A stretch of DNA of 64,000 bases. Origin: Bugula neritina. Its lineage: Eukaryota > Bryozoa > Gymnolaemata > Cheilostomatida > Bugulidae. The stretch lies in NCBI GenBank assembly GCA_964035545.1, contig OZ037767.1, positions 21,827,628 to 21,891,627 of the forward strand. Reading direction: 5' to 3'. Both the position numbers and the translations under genes were made by a program. Positions within the stretch are counted from its first letter, which is position 1; every line of letters starts with the position of its first letter. Under the pieces are notes generated by a model, which saw nothing but the letters and a program-made list of their open reading frames with translations, ran no database searches and was not told where the DNA came from. Positions 47,707-59,672 of the stretch are shown here, one piece after another.

Positions 47707-50700
47707 CAGAATAATTTAGTTGTAGCACTACTTGGAAAAGCAGTTGTAAATAATAAGATTAGTAATTTTGTCAAATAAAATTGATATGGCATCACTTAAA
47801 CTCATGTTAATTTTGTTTTATACATCATAATTAAACTCTAAATTTGACATTTTCCGATGATTTAGTGAGGAGGTTTGGGCATAATTATAATTTATTGGCT
47901 GCAGTGTATAGGTAATGTAAAGGACAAACAATATTTGATTGACAGTAACTGTTCAAGAGAAAATCTTAGAATCCTGTTTTTTACCTATAATTTTTTGACT
48001 GAAGCGTAATTAGGTGTTTTAATAAATGTATAACTAGCTGTCTTTGACATTTTTCAACTTTTTTTAAGAGAAAACAGGTTGCAAATTAGCTTTAGAAACC
48101 AAGAATTTTTTATTTTGATAAATTCAGCCATTGTGAAAGCATAGAGACATTTTCAAATTTTGTAAGAAACGCACAACATAAAATAGCTTAGTATTATGAC
48201 ATAAAATTGCAAAAACACACTCCAAAGTGGGAAAAACTACTTTTATTCAACAATGAAATCCACTATGAATTGCATACTGTCACATATGTAGACGTCCAAT
48301 AATTCAAATGATGTGTGATGTCCCCATATATATGTGGACAATGATAAAAAACCTTTTTGCGAGCATTGTAACATTTTCATTTAAAAGTTCTTTTATAGAT
48401 CTACAAAACAAGCTTGCAAGTAAAACAGCTATTCGAAATCTGTTTTTAATTAGTTGACCTTGACCTTATTCAATAGAATAAAAAAACCTTCAACAATACT
48501 GAGTAATTTATTAGAAAATATAAGAAATATCACAATTTCAACCTATTTTGGTGCAACAAAAGTAGTGTCCACATATGTGGTCGTTGCCCATGATAGGGTT
48601 GACAGAATTAAATAAAAATAACATTTAGATTTAGCTAAGTTTATGATAAACCAAAGGTAATGTTTGTGAAAGTAGAAATTAGACTATTTGCAAGCACTAA
48701 GCACTAAGGCTACTACTATCTAAACATCTTAAGGCCACGGTTAGGATAGAGGTGCTGAGTTAATGATACAGTAGGCCTACCTTCTGCTGGTTATACAACA
48801 GTGCTGCAGGCAATCAGTTATTATAGTTTACTTTGTCAATGCTTGTGGGGTTCTGTTAGCATTTACTGATAATTATATTAATTACACCAGCAATGCTATG
48901 TACATAAACTAAAGTAATATTTACTTGTTATAGATTTTGGGATTTAGAGCTTCCTAGTATACTGTGTAGTAAACAGTTGCATAGGTACATTATGGTGACT
49001 GCATCTCAATCAGCATGTTGGAGACAGAATTGTCATAGGATTTCACTCTGTGCAAAATAGTAAGTTTTTCAAAAGTTGATTATATGTTTAAAAACTAGTG
49101 CTATAGTGTAACCACAGTTTTGATTCAACCACAAGAAATTTTATAATGAACTTGTAAAATTTCATTATATTTTTTTACTGAATACAGGTAATTTTATTCT
49201 ACATACTGATGCTATTAAAATAATATATTAGATTCTGAGCCTAATAACTATTGCTATGCACATTTTCCAACCATATACATACAATAACAGTTTTTGTCAC
49301 TTCAATTACCATAAAAAATTTTACTGCTGAAATAAAAGTATGAGATTAACTTTTCTTCTTCAACAATGTGCAATTTGAGCTTCTACTGACCTTTCTAACC
49401 TCTGACCTAATGATTACAAACACACATAATAATATACTACTCTACTACATGCATTTCCAGTGAATCCATCTCTTGTACATTATTACAATGATAAGTGTTG
49501 GTTCCTAGATGCATATTTTCGAGATAACAGCCAAAGTTGTTAGTACAAGCAGTTTGATAATGATACAGTTACTATATTGCTATGATATCTTCACTGCTAA
49601 AGTATAGAGAGCAGTGTGCACACAACAGTAGAGGTCAAAGAAGATAACAGCATCTGTGTTGTGTTAAACTAATAGGAAACTTCAAGTGGGAGGAAACTAG
49701 TTGCCTGAAATTTGCTTAGAAGTAAGAGAGGATGTAGGAGCCTGCGCTATAATAAGTTGCACATAGACTGCTCGTAACTAGATACTATCAAACCTTAAAT
49801 ATTTATTAGAATACTTATATAATGCAAGGAGATACAGGAAATCTTAGAATACATTAAGGTGAGTTGAGCGGTTTCTTTGAAGAATCAGCAATTATACATT
49901 ATAACACATTTATATACTTTATAGAGGCTAGGCATATCCAGCCACATTGAGGAGCTTTTAGGTTTTATGTTATCATTCTCGTAGCATCTGTCATTGCGAG
50001 TAGACACATTGTGTGAAATTAGAAATCCTTGAAATCACTGCCAAGAGTAATTTACTGAATGAGGTTTCAATTTATTTTTAGTAAGGTAATGACTAATGAT
50101 AGAAGATAAGAAAATGTAGGCATAATACTACTCACTTAATTGAGCAGTAAAGTTGAAACCAAGTAACACCAATGCTCGCGCAGATATGTTGTATAATAAA
50201 CTATAGCAGTAGATCTTCTGACCAGATTTAAAAATAGCATACCTGAGTTCTGAAAAATTTAGTTTTTACACACATTCCAAAACATTAACATACATACTAC
50301 GTTTGGCTTACTTGACAACCCCATATCTTAGAATAGATGCTGTTTAACATGTACATGTTATGGAGGCACAACTCTCAAGTATAGATTGAACATGAATGAC
50401 ACTAGAAGAAGGCTATTGGTAGATAACTCTGATTGAATTATTTGAGTAACTTATTCATTGCATCTAGCTTTGAGAATCTAATGATGATTTAGAAATTATG
50501 CTTTATATGAATAACTGGTATAAACCAAACTACACGCCCACACCCATAATATGTTATATGTAACATAATGCTTTTTCTGGTTGCTGTTAACTCGCCTACT
50601 ATTGCTATATCTGGTACTACATAATTAGCAGTTATAATAGGTATAATATGACGTTTTATTATTATAAAATAATCTCTCTGAATTTCACAGAAAATCTCAT

Positions 50701-50725
50701 TGCATTGTTACAGATCTCACTAGCC

Positions 50726-53700
50726 ATGCCTTCAAAACTCCAGTTTCTCATAACCTTGGTCTGTTTGGTAATTATTATTATCACACTAACACTGACTTCT
50801 AGACCAACAACGTCTATTAGTCCCACTGATGAACACAGCGTAGAGGAAAAAAGTCTGAGCATTGCGCATGTGCAGACAACTCAAAAAGAAGTAACAGAAA
50901 AAAAAGTGAGTATATATTATATAATCATAATAACCAATCAGCTTCAAAATCTAAGTTACCAGCTCAACTGGTTTTTACATAATTTTTCAAAGAGACAGCT
51001 TAACTGAAAACCTGCAGGCTATAGATTCAGAGCACATTGAAACATTTCAATAGCAGCAGAAATGAGCTGGAAAATAGTTCCAGTTCAGTAAGCTGCAGTA
51101 TCTTGTAACTTACTACATTTTAACAATTCTATATTTAAAATGGACAACTCCTACTGGTCAATAAAACAAGAGAATTTGAAGACCATGTAAACCAGTTTAA
51201 TAGTACTATTATCATAAAGAATTTCCTTTTGTAGTGATGAGTTTACCCAGTGGTCTCTGTGGTATAATGGTTAGCACACTTGCTTGCAAGCCAGGGGACT
51301 GGGGTTCGATTCCCAGTGGGGGCAATTATTTTTCAAGTTATTTTGACCTTTAGTGAAAAGTAGTTATAGTACTCCGAGGGATCGTTGAGTGGCCAGGAGA
51401 GCGTGAAGATTGAAGGAGTAGTAGATAGGCCAGTGGAGTTCAGAGAACTGGGTAGAATGTAGTGTTGAGTTTACCCAGTAGTCCCTGTGGTGTAATGGTT
51501 AGCACATTTGCTTGCAAGCCAGAGGACTTGGTTCCATTCCCAGTGGGGGCAATTATTTTTCACCTTTAATCTAAAAATGAAGTGTTTGCACTAAAATGCT
51601 GTTTGATCTCTAATTATTTGTCTTAACAACTGGGATCTGTGTTCTATGTTGCACCAGATAAAGTTTCCTTTAGTTTATTTGTTAAAAGGTTTATAGTATA
51701 GTAGGTATATTGCTTGCTATGTAAGAGCTGCTAGATTTTAGTGCGGACCAGTTGTTAGCAGTTGTTGTAATTTAAATTCCATGAAGTTGTATTCCCATGT
51801 CGGGTTTCACCATTTAATAACCCCTTTTATACCCAGTCGGTGAATCTTGTTTTAAAAATAACAGTTCTTTTTTAGAAATAGTGCCATGAAAGTAATTTGG
51901 CTTTAATCTTGCCCGGCTGTTACTTAAATCAACAATCCCCACTTTTGATTGCCCACCATAGATTTATTGTTGCTTATTCCTAGCTAGCATGTGAGACAGC
52001 CTTCAATTTTATACATGTGTCACAGAGTCATAGCTATTTCACATAGTGAAGACTATAATTTCTTACACTATCATCAAGTTTTTGGATAAAAGCCGTTACA
52101 TTAAACATTTTGTTGGCAGCTTGAATTGATTGAAAAGCAAAAGTAAACATAATCATGATCGCCACAATTAAAACATATTGGCTTTATAACCAATTGGTCA
52201 AAGTCTATACTCAATAACCAAAGTGCAAAGGCTAGCCACCTGCAGCCTAGAATGAGTTTTTATATACAACTTATTTTTTCTGGCAACTTGTTTTAGGTGC
52301 AACTTTTTTTACAAGCAATTCGTTCTATAAGAGAGTTGTTCTATGGGTCCCTTCTTGTGTGGAGAGAGGCTGTTACCTGGGCAACTTTTACTACTAGCCA
52401 TTTCGTCTACTATTTTAACTTCTGTTATGACATTGCAGTCTTGTTTGCATGAGTTTATTGTGAACTGTGATGGCATGTTGTAGCTCGTAGACCCGGAGCC
52501 AACAGAAAAGTTTCATGAACAAGTAAAGCCTCATGTAGCTAAGGCTATATCTAAATTGTATCATGAACTTAAAGCCAATGGGACAATCATCAATGATCTT
52601 GTATCTACAGCACAACCCATAATACCAAATATATACCACTATGTGAGGTAAATACCCTATATATGAAATATATATTATTAAGCACTTTACAATATGTACT
52701 GTATGTTACATATATTCATTGTAACTTTGTCTCAATTCCTTTGAATGGATCCATACAGATGGATTTGCTTGTGGTTTGCATTAGTCTATCGTTGTGGTTT
52801 CATTTGATTGACACTGTCCCCATGCATCAATAAAAATTCCATAGCATATAGACTGCGGAATATGTAATGTTTACCACCTATTGTTATTGTTGACAGCATT
52901 TGTAGTCTACTCCACTGAGTTTGTATGCAAACTATTTCCTCTTTTTCATTATGTAAAATACTTTAGCATGAAGTTGTAACTAAGCATTAAGTTCAGCAGA
53001 GGTATAAACGCAACTTAAAACATAGAATAAATGTTTAATGCATCCTATTTTCTTGTTGTTTGTGGGATAAATTACACTTTTATATGGTATTGCTTGCGTT
53101 CAACTGCATTTTTATAGAACATTACAGAAAACCGTGACATTTGTAATATTATTTACCCGAATCTAAATATCCTGTCATATTTTCCCTGTATGATACCTAA
53201 TACTAAATCAGTAAAGGTTAATTTTTAGTGATGTCTTTTGAGGCATCGTGCAATCTAGTTTTAATGAAGTCACACAATAATCTAAATGCTAATTTAATAG
53301 TGTTGAACCAAACTTATTTCAGTGCTTGAATTTGGTTGCAGATGCTGCTATCTGTTGTATTCTCTTTGAATTGCAGATTCAACCAATCTGAAATGAAGTT
53401 TCATGAAATGCTGTCGATAATGTCAGCTATGAAAATAGGCAAAGCTGACAAAGTATACATTCACACAAATTCTCCACCAACAGGAATGTACTGGGATAAA
53501 ATAAAGAATGATCCAAGGTTTGGTCTCACTTATGTATTACCAAACAAACTGAAATGTTGCTTGTGTCAAGCTAATCATTAAGTGTTTTATTTAACTCAGT
53601 CTAGTTTTCAAATAGTCAACTCCGTTTTGTTTCATTATCTAACACTTGGATAATTTGTATACTAAATAACAACCATATAAATTTTTATCATAATACTTCA

Positions 53701-56700
53701 ATATAGTCTTTGCAAACATGATTTTAGTATTTACCAACATGCAATCAGTTGTTATTAAAAATTACGTTACGGTGTGATTATTGTAGAATGTTAGTAGTAG
53801 AAAGAGAGCCACCTACCACAATATTTGGGAAACCATTTGGCTGGGTACAGCATGGGTCTGACCTAGCTAGAATACAGGTGATTCAAACTTTACATTATAG
53901 TTTTGATGTCTGCACAATGCTGGTTACAACATTATACTAAAATAGGATAAGAAACTTATTAATATGTAAGTCTTTTATAGTATAAATTGTAATATGTTGT
54001 GAAGTCAGAATTTATATTTTAGCATGATAATATATATCTTTTATATAGCAGTTTATTATGTTGTCTATAAATCATACAATTATACAGACCATTATGCAGT
54101 TCATACAGAGTCACTTATATGTATATCTTACACTGCAATTCAACATGCATACATGTAAAAAGAACATGTTAATTTTATATAATATTATATAATATTTTAG
54201 CCTCAGAGTGTTTTTCCAAAACTAATTTATCATTTTGTCATGGAACAATGAACTAAGCGTCTCTGTTGCAGGTTCTGAGAGAGTATGGAGGGATATACCT
54301 AGACAACGATTGTCTTGTAGTAAACGAGTTTGTGGGGCTAAGAAAGCACCACTGTGTTGTCTCCAAATCCTCAGAAGAAAGACATTTAGGTGAGTTGTCT
54401 TCTCTCTTTAATCAAATTATACTACTCCTTATCAAAATAGAGTTAATTTTTTATAAAATAAGAACTTTTTTTATGTATATATATATATTTTAATATGATG
54501 TGTCTTACCGCCTTTTTAACTGATGAAAAAATTTCTATTTCAAACGAAATTATAGCTTTAGGTGCCAAAGATTTTTAAATTATAACAAAGAATGTGCGTC
54601 AAGTCAAGAGGATTCTTGCTATTGGAAAAAAATGCAGCTTGGTGCAACCTATCTCAGGTCAGAATCTAGGCAGCCTAAATGACAATTACCAAAACTGTCT
54701 TCAATTATCCTACCATGGTGGAAGCTACTTTATTAACAGCCCAGATGAAGTATTTATCCAGAGAAGGCAAGATGCAAATTTCTTCAATGTAGGTCATTTT
54801 AAATCGAGAACGAAAAATCTCAAAAGATTGTGAGAGAAGTGCTGTTTGCTGAGAACAATGTGATGTCAGCTCATAGTGTGAAGAGTATATAACATCTGGT
54901 AGATAGAATCCCTTTGGCTACTGATCAGTTCAGCGTGAAGATCAGTATTAAACATACAGAGCGCCTATTCTAACCAATTGCAAACCATCATGTAGTGCAG
55001 CCAAGTGATAATATTATAATAAACGATGAAACTCTAGTACAGATAAAAAGCTTTGTATATATCTTGGAAACGAAAGATGTGATGATACCAGACCAGCTAG
55101 CGAGCTCACCTTTAGAATGGAAAAGGCTAGTGCAGCTTATGGGAAGCTGAAAGAAAAATGCAAAGTATACAAGGCAATAATCTTATCTACTATGCTGTAT
55201 GGGTCGAAAATATTTATAGAGCACAGGTAAAGGATTTAAATGCACGAGCCCCATAAGAGAGATTATGTAAATAACCTGAAAGGATAAAGTGTCAAAGATT
55301 GAAATATTCAGAAGAAGTGGTTCAGCTGCTATGGCAGACAGACACATTGAGCGCAACCTGAGGTGAACTTGTCACGGCCACCTAAACAGCTTATCTGTTC
55401 CCAAATGTGCTCAGGCTTAAAGAGCCAGGATGTTCACGTCTTACGTTTGAAGATGTAGTAAAATTAAATTTGAAGCAGAAAAATTTTAGACTGAATTCTT
55501 GAAAAGCTACAGCTAATGATTGACCTCTCTGGAGAACTACAACCCATGCAGAGACTATATAACCTGCAACAGTCTTCGTGTACCCGAAGGACTGCTTATA
55601 ATGATTGCGCTGGTTGTAAAGCCATGTCTCCTTGCCTTATTAACTCTTGTAACATACTCATTTTCTGCAATCTTTTTTGTTCAAGCTACAAAAAAAGTAT
55701 TCTTAGTTAGTAATTTTCTTACTGAAGTTCCAGTTCAAAGTCCCATAATATCTTCAGCCAAGTTTCACTTGAAAAATGGCACGCTTTATGTTTTGCTGAA
55801 ACTTCTGCAAAAAATGTAGTTTTAATAGATTTCGGTATTCCAAACCTGCCTCCCTGAGCATATATTTTACATTCTAAAACTATGTTCAGATTTGAAAATA
55901 GTTTATTAGTTACACTTAGATAAAATATAAACCAAGACTGAGTTATACCTATGTAGTTTGTTATTAGTATACGCTCCTGTTATATAGGTAACATGGTGCT
56001 AATGGGCACTCCAGACTGTGTGTTCTTAAGGTTATATGAAGAGCTGTACAAATTAGACTATCAAAGAGATTTGTGGTACTTTAATGGAGGGGAGCTGCCA
56101 CAGTACGCCCTCTTAGACCAGTATCCGGGGATAGCAGTCATGGCAGATGAGGGAGTGCAGCAAGGTAAGCCACGCACACTGTAATGTGTAGGCGTAAAAG
56201 TGAGAGCCTGTGAAATGGCGTTGAAATTTAGCAGTTTGGTTGGCAGGACTACTGAGCACATTTTTAATGCCTCTTTATAATCTTTTTATGGTAAAAGACT
56301 TGCACTCAGATCATCTGCGTGTATATATGGGTGCGCGCCTCGCGTGCATGTGTGTATGTAGGTGTGAGTGCGTGTGTGTGTGAGTGCGTGTGTGTGTGAG
56401 TGCGTGTGTGCGTGAGTGCGCGTGCGCGCGCGTGTGTGTGTGTGTGTGTATGTAGGTGTGTGTGTGTTCACTGAGTTTCCATGACTGTGCATTATGTAAG
56501 TAGATGCCTATATGAATTAATTTGTGGTTGCAGTTTACATTAAGTTATGGTTGCGGTTTCGTTGATGTAACTGTTCCCAAAAACCTAATGAAAAATCAAT
56601 TCTCATAAGGCAATGATGGAAACACAGTGATTACCTGATGCATTTGAGGTGTTGAAGATTATCTCTTTGATCTGTCACAAAGCTTTTGACTGTAGTATGC

Positions 56701-57293
56701 CCTATTATGTACCACACACTTTACAATGCATTGTATTATATCATATGCACAGAAACCAAATTTTTTCAATTGCATGATATTGGTGGAGTCTGTTAAAAAT
56801 TGCACAGGTAAGAATGGCACAAATGAAAAAGTAGGTAAAAATAGCGCATTTTCAATAGTTTGGGGTGGGGGGTTAGAGATTTGAGATAGGTGGGGGTTTC
56901 AACTTTGGGTTCGCAGTTAGAGTTTAGAGTTTGGAAAATTTAACATCAGTGTGCCATACTTACCTACTCTTCTATTTGTGCCATTATTACCTATGCTGAT
57001 TTTACCTGTGCCATTTTTGCTGTGCCATTTTCACCTAAAATCAAGATCGTTTCGGGCACTGTCACAGGATATTTATATTTCTAGGTATGATGTATTGGCT
57101 TTGGGGAGTGGATCGAAGTGTAGAAGAAACTCGTAGCAGGTGGAATATTCTGCATCTATTCTACGGTCATAAAGACTACACATACCACGACACAATCAAC
57201 TACAACCACACAAATATAAGAACTATCCATAATACATTTGCCCGTCTTGCTAGGTGGATCTATTATAACCATGAACAACCTTTTGCTGAATAA
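50726..57293 (+). CDS. Type II membrane glycosyltransferase with DXD motif (Gly_transf_sug-like)
   Basis: Probably a Golgi nucleotide-sugar transferase; donor and acceptor are unknown. Exons: 50726-50905, 52484-52647, 53377-53517, 53787-53877, 54272-54389, 55988-56164, 57085-57293; 359 residues in frame. Residues 5-27 (LQFLITLVCLVIIIITLTLT) form a signal anchor, followed by a Ser/Thr/Glu stem. Catalytic region: IPNIYHYV near residue 105, then WVQHGSDLARIQVLREYGG and IYLDNDCLVV near residue 200, where D-N-D is the metal/nucleotide-sugar DXD motif of the glycosyltransferase family with a sugar-binding DXD region (GT32-like, Pfam Gly_transf_sug). GNMVLMGTPDC and YPGIAVMADEGV follow. NHTNIR is a potential N-glycosylation site. 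The intron after 54389 holds a decayed LINE; a paralogue lies convergent at 62249-59673. Start chosen at the ATG directly before the anchor. Confidence 0.82.
51253..51324 (+). tRNA. tRNA-like sequence, possibly a tRNA-Cys(GCA)-type pseudogene
   Basis: A 72-base cloverleaf can be drawn: acceptor GTCTCTG/TGGGGGC pairs 7 of 7 with G-U pairs, box A TGGTATAATGGTTAGCAC, box B GGTTCGATTCC. The anticodon loop TTGCAAG would give anticodon GCA. The D stem has one mismatch, the anticodon stem one, and the T stem closes only with an 8-base loop. The 5' half also resembles tRNA-Asn. No CCA is encoded. The heavy wobble and the two sister copies favour a repeat or pseudogene over a working tRNA. Confidence 0.4.
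51481..51551 (+). pseudogene. tRNA-like sequence, copy 2
   Basis: About 83% like the copy at 51253, including flanks GTTTACCCAGT and GGGGGCAATTATTTTT. The D stem pairs 4 of 4 and the acceptor 7 of 7, but box B is damaged (GGTTCCATTCC). Confidence 0.6.
54600..55640 (+). pseudogene. Decayed LINE reverse transcriptase fragment
   Basis: Broken frames resemble the C-terminal half of a LINE reverse transcriptase. Fragments in order: GHFKSRTKNL near 54790, a degenerate catalytic box LFAEN near 54845 (normally YADD), FSVKISIKHTE near 54935, NIIINDETLVQIKSFVY near 55020, MEKASAAYGKLKEK near 55120, and ILSTMLYGSK near 55190. Many stops and frameshifts; no 5' end, ORF1 or tail found. It lies in the glycosyltransferase intron between exons 54389 and 55988. 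Confidence 0.75.
56336..56468 (+). repeat. (GT)n/(GTGTGA) microsatellite
   Basis: GT-rich alternating tract with GTGTGAGTGC units in the last glycosyltransferase intron. Confidence 0.85.
56512..56632 (+). repeat. Dispersed short repeat, family B copy 3
   Basis: AATTTGTGGTTGCAGTTTAC, GGTTGCGGTTTCGTTGATG and AATGAAAAATCAATTC are collinear with the - strand of 27251-27360. The right end GATGGAAACACAGTG matches 31527-31680. Confidence 0.65.
56795..57045 (+). repeat. Dispersed short repeat, family A copy 2
   Basis: Outer parts form an imperfect foldback (GGTAAGAATGGCACAAATG on the left; CATTTGTGCC-type and TTACCTGTGCCATTTTT on the right). The centre has a GTTTGGGG and TTTAGAGTTTGG tract, as at 20178-20325. 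It ends only about 40 bases before the exon at 57085. Confidence 0.65.
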
Positions 57294-59672
57294 CATAACC
57301 TCAAGTTCTTGTAAATTTTTATTATATTATTCCTTGTAAATAATGTGGGAACTATTTTGTTTTTATTTTTCACAGACTTGCATTTCAAAGCAGTTAATTA
57401 TATTGTTCCTGTTCGAAGTTAATACATAGTAAATATCATGTTAAGCGTTTTGTGTATTATAGATTTATAGTATGCCAACACTTTACGGTATCCATGGCAG
57501 ATAAACAACTCATCTCATAGAGGCTGTTTAAATTTATAGTATAGAAGCAATATAAAATATTGCATTGGGGATATATATGAAGTTTGTTATAATTGATTTG
57601 AGCACAGTATTTTAAAGCAAATCATTTAGAGAGGTAGAGGCTGTTCTTGCACCAAAAGATTTGTGGTGGTTGTAGTAATGATGTGTTAAAATAGTTGAGT
57701 TTATTTTCTTTATTAGCCTGCTAAGGTTCAATCACATGGAAACAAAATTTTGAACGAAACAGCAGTAAGCATTTTGTTCAGAACCATTCAAACGTTTCAG
57801 CTTCTATTAGCCAGAGAAGTATTTCTAAAGTCAGTGATTGAGCAACAATCATGTCTTGTTATTGGGCGTTCATATCCAATAAATTTTTACAATGCCAAGA
57901 TTTAAAGAATTTCTCTGCTATGTCATTTTGGAACCCGGTAAATTTTTGAAAATGAAAGTATTTAAATATTGGGAGTCGTTGTATCTGTATTTGAATAGTC
58001 AATTTGTTTACATTTGATTTTGAATTTAAATAAGTTTAAATGGTTTGTAGTCAGCTTCAATGACAACATTAATGTGCTGTCTTGAAACTTACACTTTAAA
58101 TTTAAAACATGCATACACTATTTCTAATGCTTCCAACCTTATGAGTGACCACCTTGCTTACGCGGCAGTGAAACTTCTTGATTTTGAAGCTATACACCAA
58201 TGACATCTGTCTAGCTGCATCGAAAACCTACACTGCCTAATCCATAGTTGGAAAACCTTACTCCTGATAACAATTAGGGCTAATTTGCTGTATCATGTTT
58301 TAAGCAAGAAGCTCTCAAGAGTTCAGCTTTAATTCATCTTATCCACAGTTTGATTTATATTTATATCCCATGTCCATTTCTTTGAGTGGAGTAAAGCTCT
58401 AATAGTGCATTCAGACAATCAATAAATAGCATCCCTAATAGCACGATAAATAGAGGTCCTGTTCGCTTAGAGTCACATGGTAAACTTTAGTGTGTTCATC
58501 TGGAAAACTTAGGCATAAGCAGTTTTTTTAATAGTCTGACAATGGCAGGGCTCATTTGTTCAGGTATATGTGTGCCTATGAGAAGCTACAACGTAACCCT
58601 TTGCATTCCTCCAAGAAAGAAAACTACGAGTATTTAGAGAATGACAATTATATTTACAGACTTAGCCTTTGAGAAAAGGCATCTAAGTAAAACAACAGTA
58701 CAAGACCAGAACCATACATGCATGAGTAGCAATATATTAACTAAATGTTACTGAGCGCATGAATTGTCCTGCTTACATAGGAAGCTGAATCCTAGTTCTG
58801 GTCTCCCTACATATGACTACCTGCAGAGGAGGCGCCATGTCGCCTAGAAAAGTTTTCGAAATCTCAGAATGCCATCATACAGCACGCATGTGAGCGTCAT
58901 AGTTAAAAAAAGAAAGTGTAGCTAGTGCACTTGTAGTACAGTCAGTTGAGTAGACTACGGTCCATATTGTGACAAAAGTAGGGAGTAGCATGAGGTATAC
59001 CACGGCCATTGCAGTATTCACTTTACAAGCATCTAAAGATTACCTATTTTTTGTGGCTCAACTTAAAAAATTCGAATTAAAGTTTCATCCAATAATTTGT
59101 TTCATTTTTATTCTAGCATTCAAATTTTCCTCAAGCACTGAGACAACTTTTGTATTTTCTCAAACTGACTAAGTCATACTCACAATAGCTTACAATGTAA
59201 GAATAGTTATTCTATCCAATAATTTGTCTTGCTATGCAAACAGTTCAGCTTGAGTGTCATACTCTATATGCATGGAGAAGTGATGCAAGCAGGAAAACTT
59301 AAAAAATGGTTTATAGTATTTGATACTAAAATCATTATGCTGTTGCTGCACTTACGTTATAAAAGTAGTGTTACCATGTATGTTTACACTAAGCCGATGC
59401 TCACTGAGATCAGTGTGTTGGTTTAATATGTTGCAAACATTATATTTTTTTTATAGAAAGCACAGCTGTAAGGTATAATAAAAAGCAGTTGCAAAATGCT
59501 AGCATATAATACAGCTCACAAAATAATCTACACACTATACACTAATTCCTTAATTTGAACAAAGGGATTATTAAATGCTGTAAGATGAAAGTTTGTTAAA
59601 CATAAAGCAAAAGAGTTGCTTTTTATCCACAATAAACAGTATAATTAATATTTACAAACATGTGCTACTAAT
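57294..59672. other. Region between the two convergent glycosyltransferase genes
   Basis: AT-rich, no coding exon and no recognised repeat. It must contain both 3' untranslated regions. No sequence symmetry between the two 3' flanks was noticed, so the similarity of the paralogues seems limited to exons. Confidence 0.5.

Larger units (their letters stand above)
46417..50725. other. Intergenic region between LCA5-like gene and glycosyltransferase
   Basis: No exon recognised. It holds two small foldbacks (47245-47390 and 47557-47706) and short CCACATATGTGG-type palindromes (48569-48580). The first kilobase is T-rich and likely LCA5-like 3' untranslated sequence. A 5' untranslated part of the glycosyltransferase exon starts after the acceptor at 50712. 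Confidence 0.5.

Noticed and set aside
48569-48580. CCACATATGTGG palindrome and similar words nearby
   Set aside because: Considered as piggyBac-like termini, but no paired ends or TTAA target duplication could be shown.
58969-59426. Short + strand frames between the glycosyltransferase genes
   Set aside because: No conserved motif, no splice partners; expected by chance in AT-rich DNA.
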